Shown here in pieces: positions 63,076 through 64,000 of a DNA stretch of 64,000 nt. Position numbers and translations under genes: made by a program. Location of the stretch: the NCBI GenBank assembly GCA_016212665.1, contig JACREZ010000034.1, positions 1 through 64,000 of the forward strand. Direction: 5' to 3'. Source of the stretch: Ignavibacteriota bacterium (GTDB lineage Bacteria > Bacteroidota > Ignavibacteria > UBA10030 > SZUA-254). Below the pieces are notes generated by a model that was not told the DNA's origin, made no database searches, and was given only the letters and a program-made list of their open reading frames with translations. Position 1 is the stretch's first letter; the number at the start of each line of letters is the position of its first letter.

Positions 63076-64000
63076 ATGAAACGATTGGTTCAATCTACAT
63101 TTATTTTCTTTGTAATTCTTAGTACTCTCGGAGCGTTCGCATTCGGTCAGAAGTTGGACAGAACGACACAGGAGGTAGGCAATCCGAACGAAGTATTTGC
63201 TGCTCCGACGGTTACGAGTTTCTCGCCATCGAGCGGTTCCGGAGGAACACTTGTTACCGTCAACGGAACAAACCTAACAGGCGCAACAGCCATAGCGGTG
63301 AACGGAGTGAGTGTTTCTTCGTTTACGGTCCTTTCTGCAACGCAGATAACGATGACGCTTTCCGATAACAACACGACAGGAAAAGTCTCTGTAACAACTT
63401 CAGGTGGTACAGGATTGAGTAATTCTGATTTTACGGTCTTCCCGAGAATTGATAGTTTTAGTCCGACGAGCGGACCACGCGGTTCAACAGTTATCATCAC
63501 GGGGGGAAATTTCTCCGGTGTAACCTCGGTAAAGTTTAACGGGACGACGGCAACCTTCACAAGAAATTCTGCAACACAAATTACCGCCACTGTTCCAACC
63601 CGTGCTACGAGCGGAAAAGTTACTCTCGCTACTTCAAGTTCCTCCACACAAAGTTCAAGCGCCTTTACCATTCTCTTCCCGCCGAACATTTCCCGGTTCA
63701 GTCCGACACGCGGAGCCGCAGGTGCTTCTGTAACTATCATAGGTTCAGGTTTTGATATTGCCACAGCGGTTTCGTTCAACGGTGCATCGGCATCGTTTAC
63801 GATTATTTCATCAACACAGATTAATGCAACTGTTCCCGCAAACGCGACAAAAGGAAAAATCAGTGTTACAAACGCGGCAGGAACTGATTTGAGCGGGACG
63901 AGTTTTACGGTATTACCAGGCGTCACAAGTTTCTCTCCCACGAGTGGAGTAGCAGGAGATGTCGTAACGATTACGGGAACAGGATTTACAACTGTCCGTT
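63076..64000 (+). CDS. secreted IPT/TIG-repeat protein (5' part, runs off the window)
   Basis: An open frame from ATG 63076 continues without stop to the window edge (over 308 codons). A signal peptide 1-25 (LSTLGAFAFGQ) is followed by tandem IPT/TIG (immunoglobulin-like, transcription factor) domains of about 83 residues, each beginning like VTSFSPSSGSGGTLVTVNGTNL, IDSFSPTSGPRGSTVIITG, ISRFSPTRGAAGASVTIIG and VTSFSPTSGVAGDVVTITG. At least four units start here. Such proteins are usually long surface adhesins or scaffold proteins and often end with a T9SS sorting domain in this phylum. A long antisense frame opposite it is an artefact of the repeats. Confidence 0.88.
   Translation, partial: MKRLVQSTFIFFVILSTLGAFAFGQKLDRTTQEVGNPNEVFAAPTVTSFSPSSGSGGTLVTVNGTNLTGATAIAVNGVSVSSFTVLSATQITMTLSDNNTTGKVSVTTSGGTGLSNSDFTVFPRIDSFSPTSGPRGSTVIITGGNFSGVTSVKFNGTTATFTRNSATQITATVPTRATSGKVTLATSSSSTQSSSAFTILFPPNISRFSPTRGAAGASVTIIGSGFDIATAVSFNGASASFTIISSTQINATVPANATKGKISVTNAAGTDLSGTSFTVLPGVTSFSPTSGVAGDVVTITGTGFTTVR

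Noticed and set aside
63147-63941. 264-codon minus-strand open frame at the window end
   Set aside because: It lies entirely antisense to the IPT/TIG-repeat gene, whose signal peptide and tandem domains are clear. The antisense frame is open because of repeat composition, and its translation is a mirrored Val/Pro-rich repeat.

Overview
The window looks like a chromosomal segment from the Bacteroidota/Chlorobiota (FCB) side of the tree, most like an Ignavibacteria-type bacterium. The basis is sequence-internal. Five secreted proteins end in a type IX secretion (T9SS) sorting domain with the NYPNPFNP signature. There is a complete MoxR-DUF58-BatABCDE aerotolerance operon, beta-propeller ('Reg_prop') histidine kinases, and several promoters of the Bacteroidota form TTTG-N19/20-TAnnTTTG. 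No T9SS machinery gene and no tRNA gene was seen. Assignment below phylum is inference.

Layout. 1-870: 3' end of a 23S rRNA gene, 5S rRNA and terminators. 951-17566: two paralogous modules, each a periplasmic beta-propeller histidine kinase plus a NarL/LuxR response regulator, together with three large secreted propeller (BNR/YCF48) proteins. 15038-19470: an accessory stretch with palindromic repeats, a HicBA toxin-antitoxin pair and a PIN-domain toxin cassette lying between 85-bp direct repeats. 19523-23515: a large SdrD-like T9SS protein whose reading frame holds three separate palindromic insertions. 23622-23928: a degenerate ~21-bp tandem array. 24198-25905: an insertion sequence that interrupted the last codons of a small gene. 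26098-28637: a two-subunit molybdenum hydroxylase. 28719-36000: membrane protein, SPFH protein, M14 and M61 peptidases, methyltransferase. 36041-40954: Ser/Thr kinase with TPRs, then clpC. 41173-46697: T9SS protein, TPR lipid/secreted protein, a conserved secreted protein of unknown function and a phosphoesterase. 46754-47395: an outer-membrane barrel gene broken by an in-frame TGA. 47525-56012: the Bat operon on the minus strand. 56292-61079: CHASE2 adenylate cyclase, a T9SS propeller protein and a heme-motif lipoprotein. 61270-64000: beta-barrel protein, ArsC-like protein, SixA, and the start of an IPT/TIG-repeat secreted protein that runs off the end.

How the genes work together. The kinase/regulator pairs sit directly upstream of secreted propeller proteins and probably control cell-surface functions. 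The peptidases, T9SS proteins and TPR proteins are all envelope-directed. The Bat operon is one translationally coupled unit (ATGA overlaps at most junctions) with a good promoter at 56199-56229.

The most unusual signal is a set of palindromic elements and low-complexity 'word' repeats that occur both between genes and inside open reading frames. Inside genes they sit at tolerant places: signal peptides, linkers and the first strand of T9SS sorting domains. Several palindromes share one design, 8-bp arms with a 3-nt loop framed by GTAG/CTAC, and one in-gene copy (23281-23333) has a sister copy between genes (50160-50208). This resembles protein-inserted palindromic elements known from Rickettsia, but in an unrelated lineage and with a preference for exported proteins.
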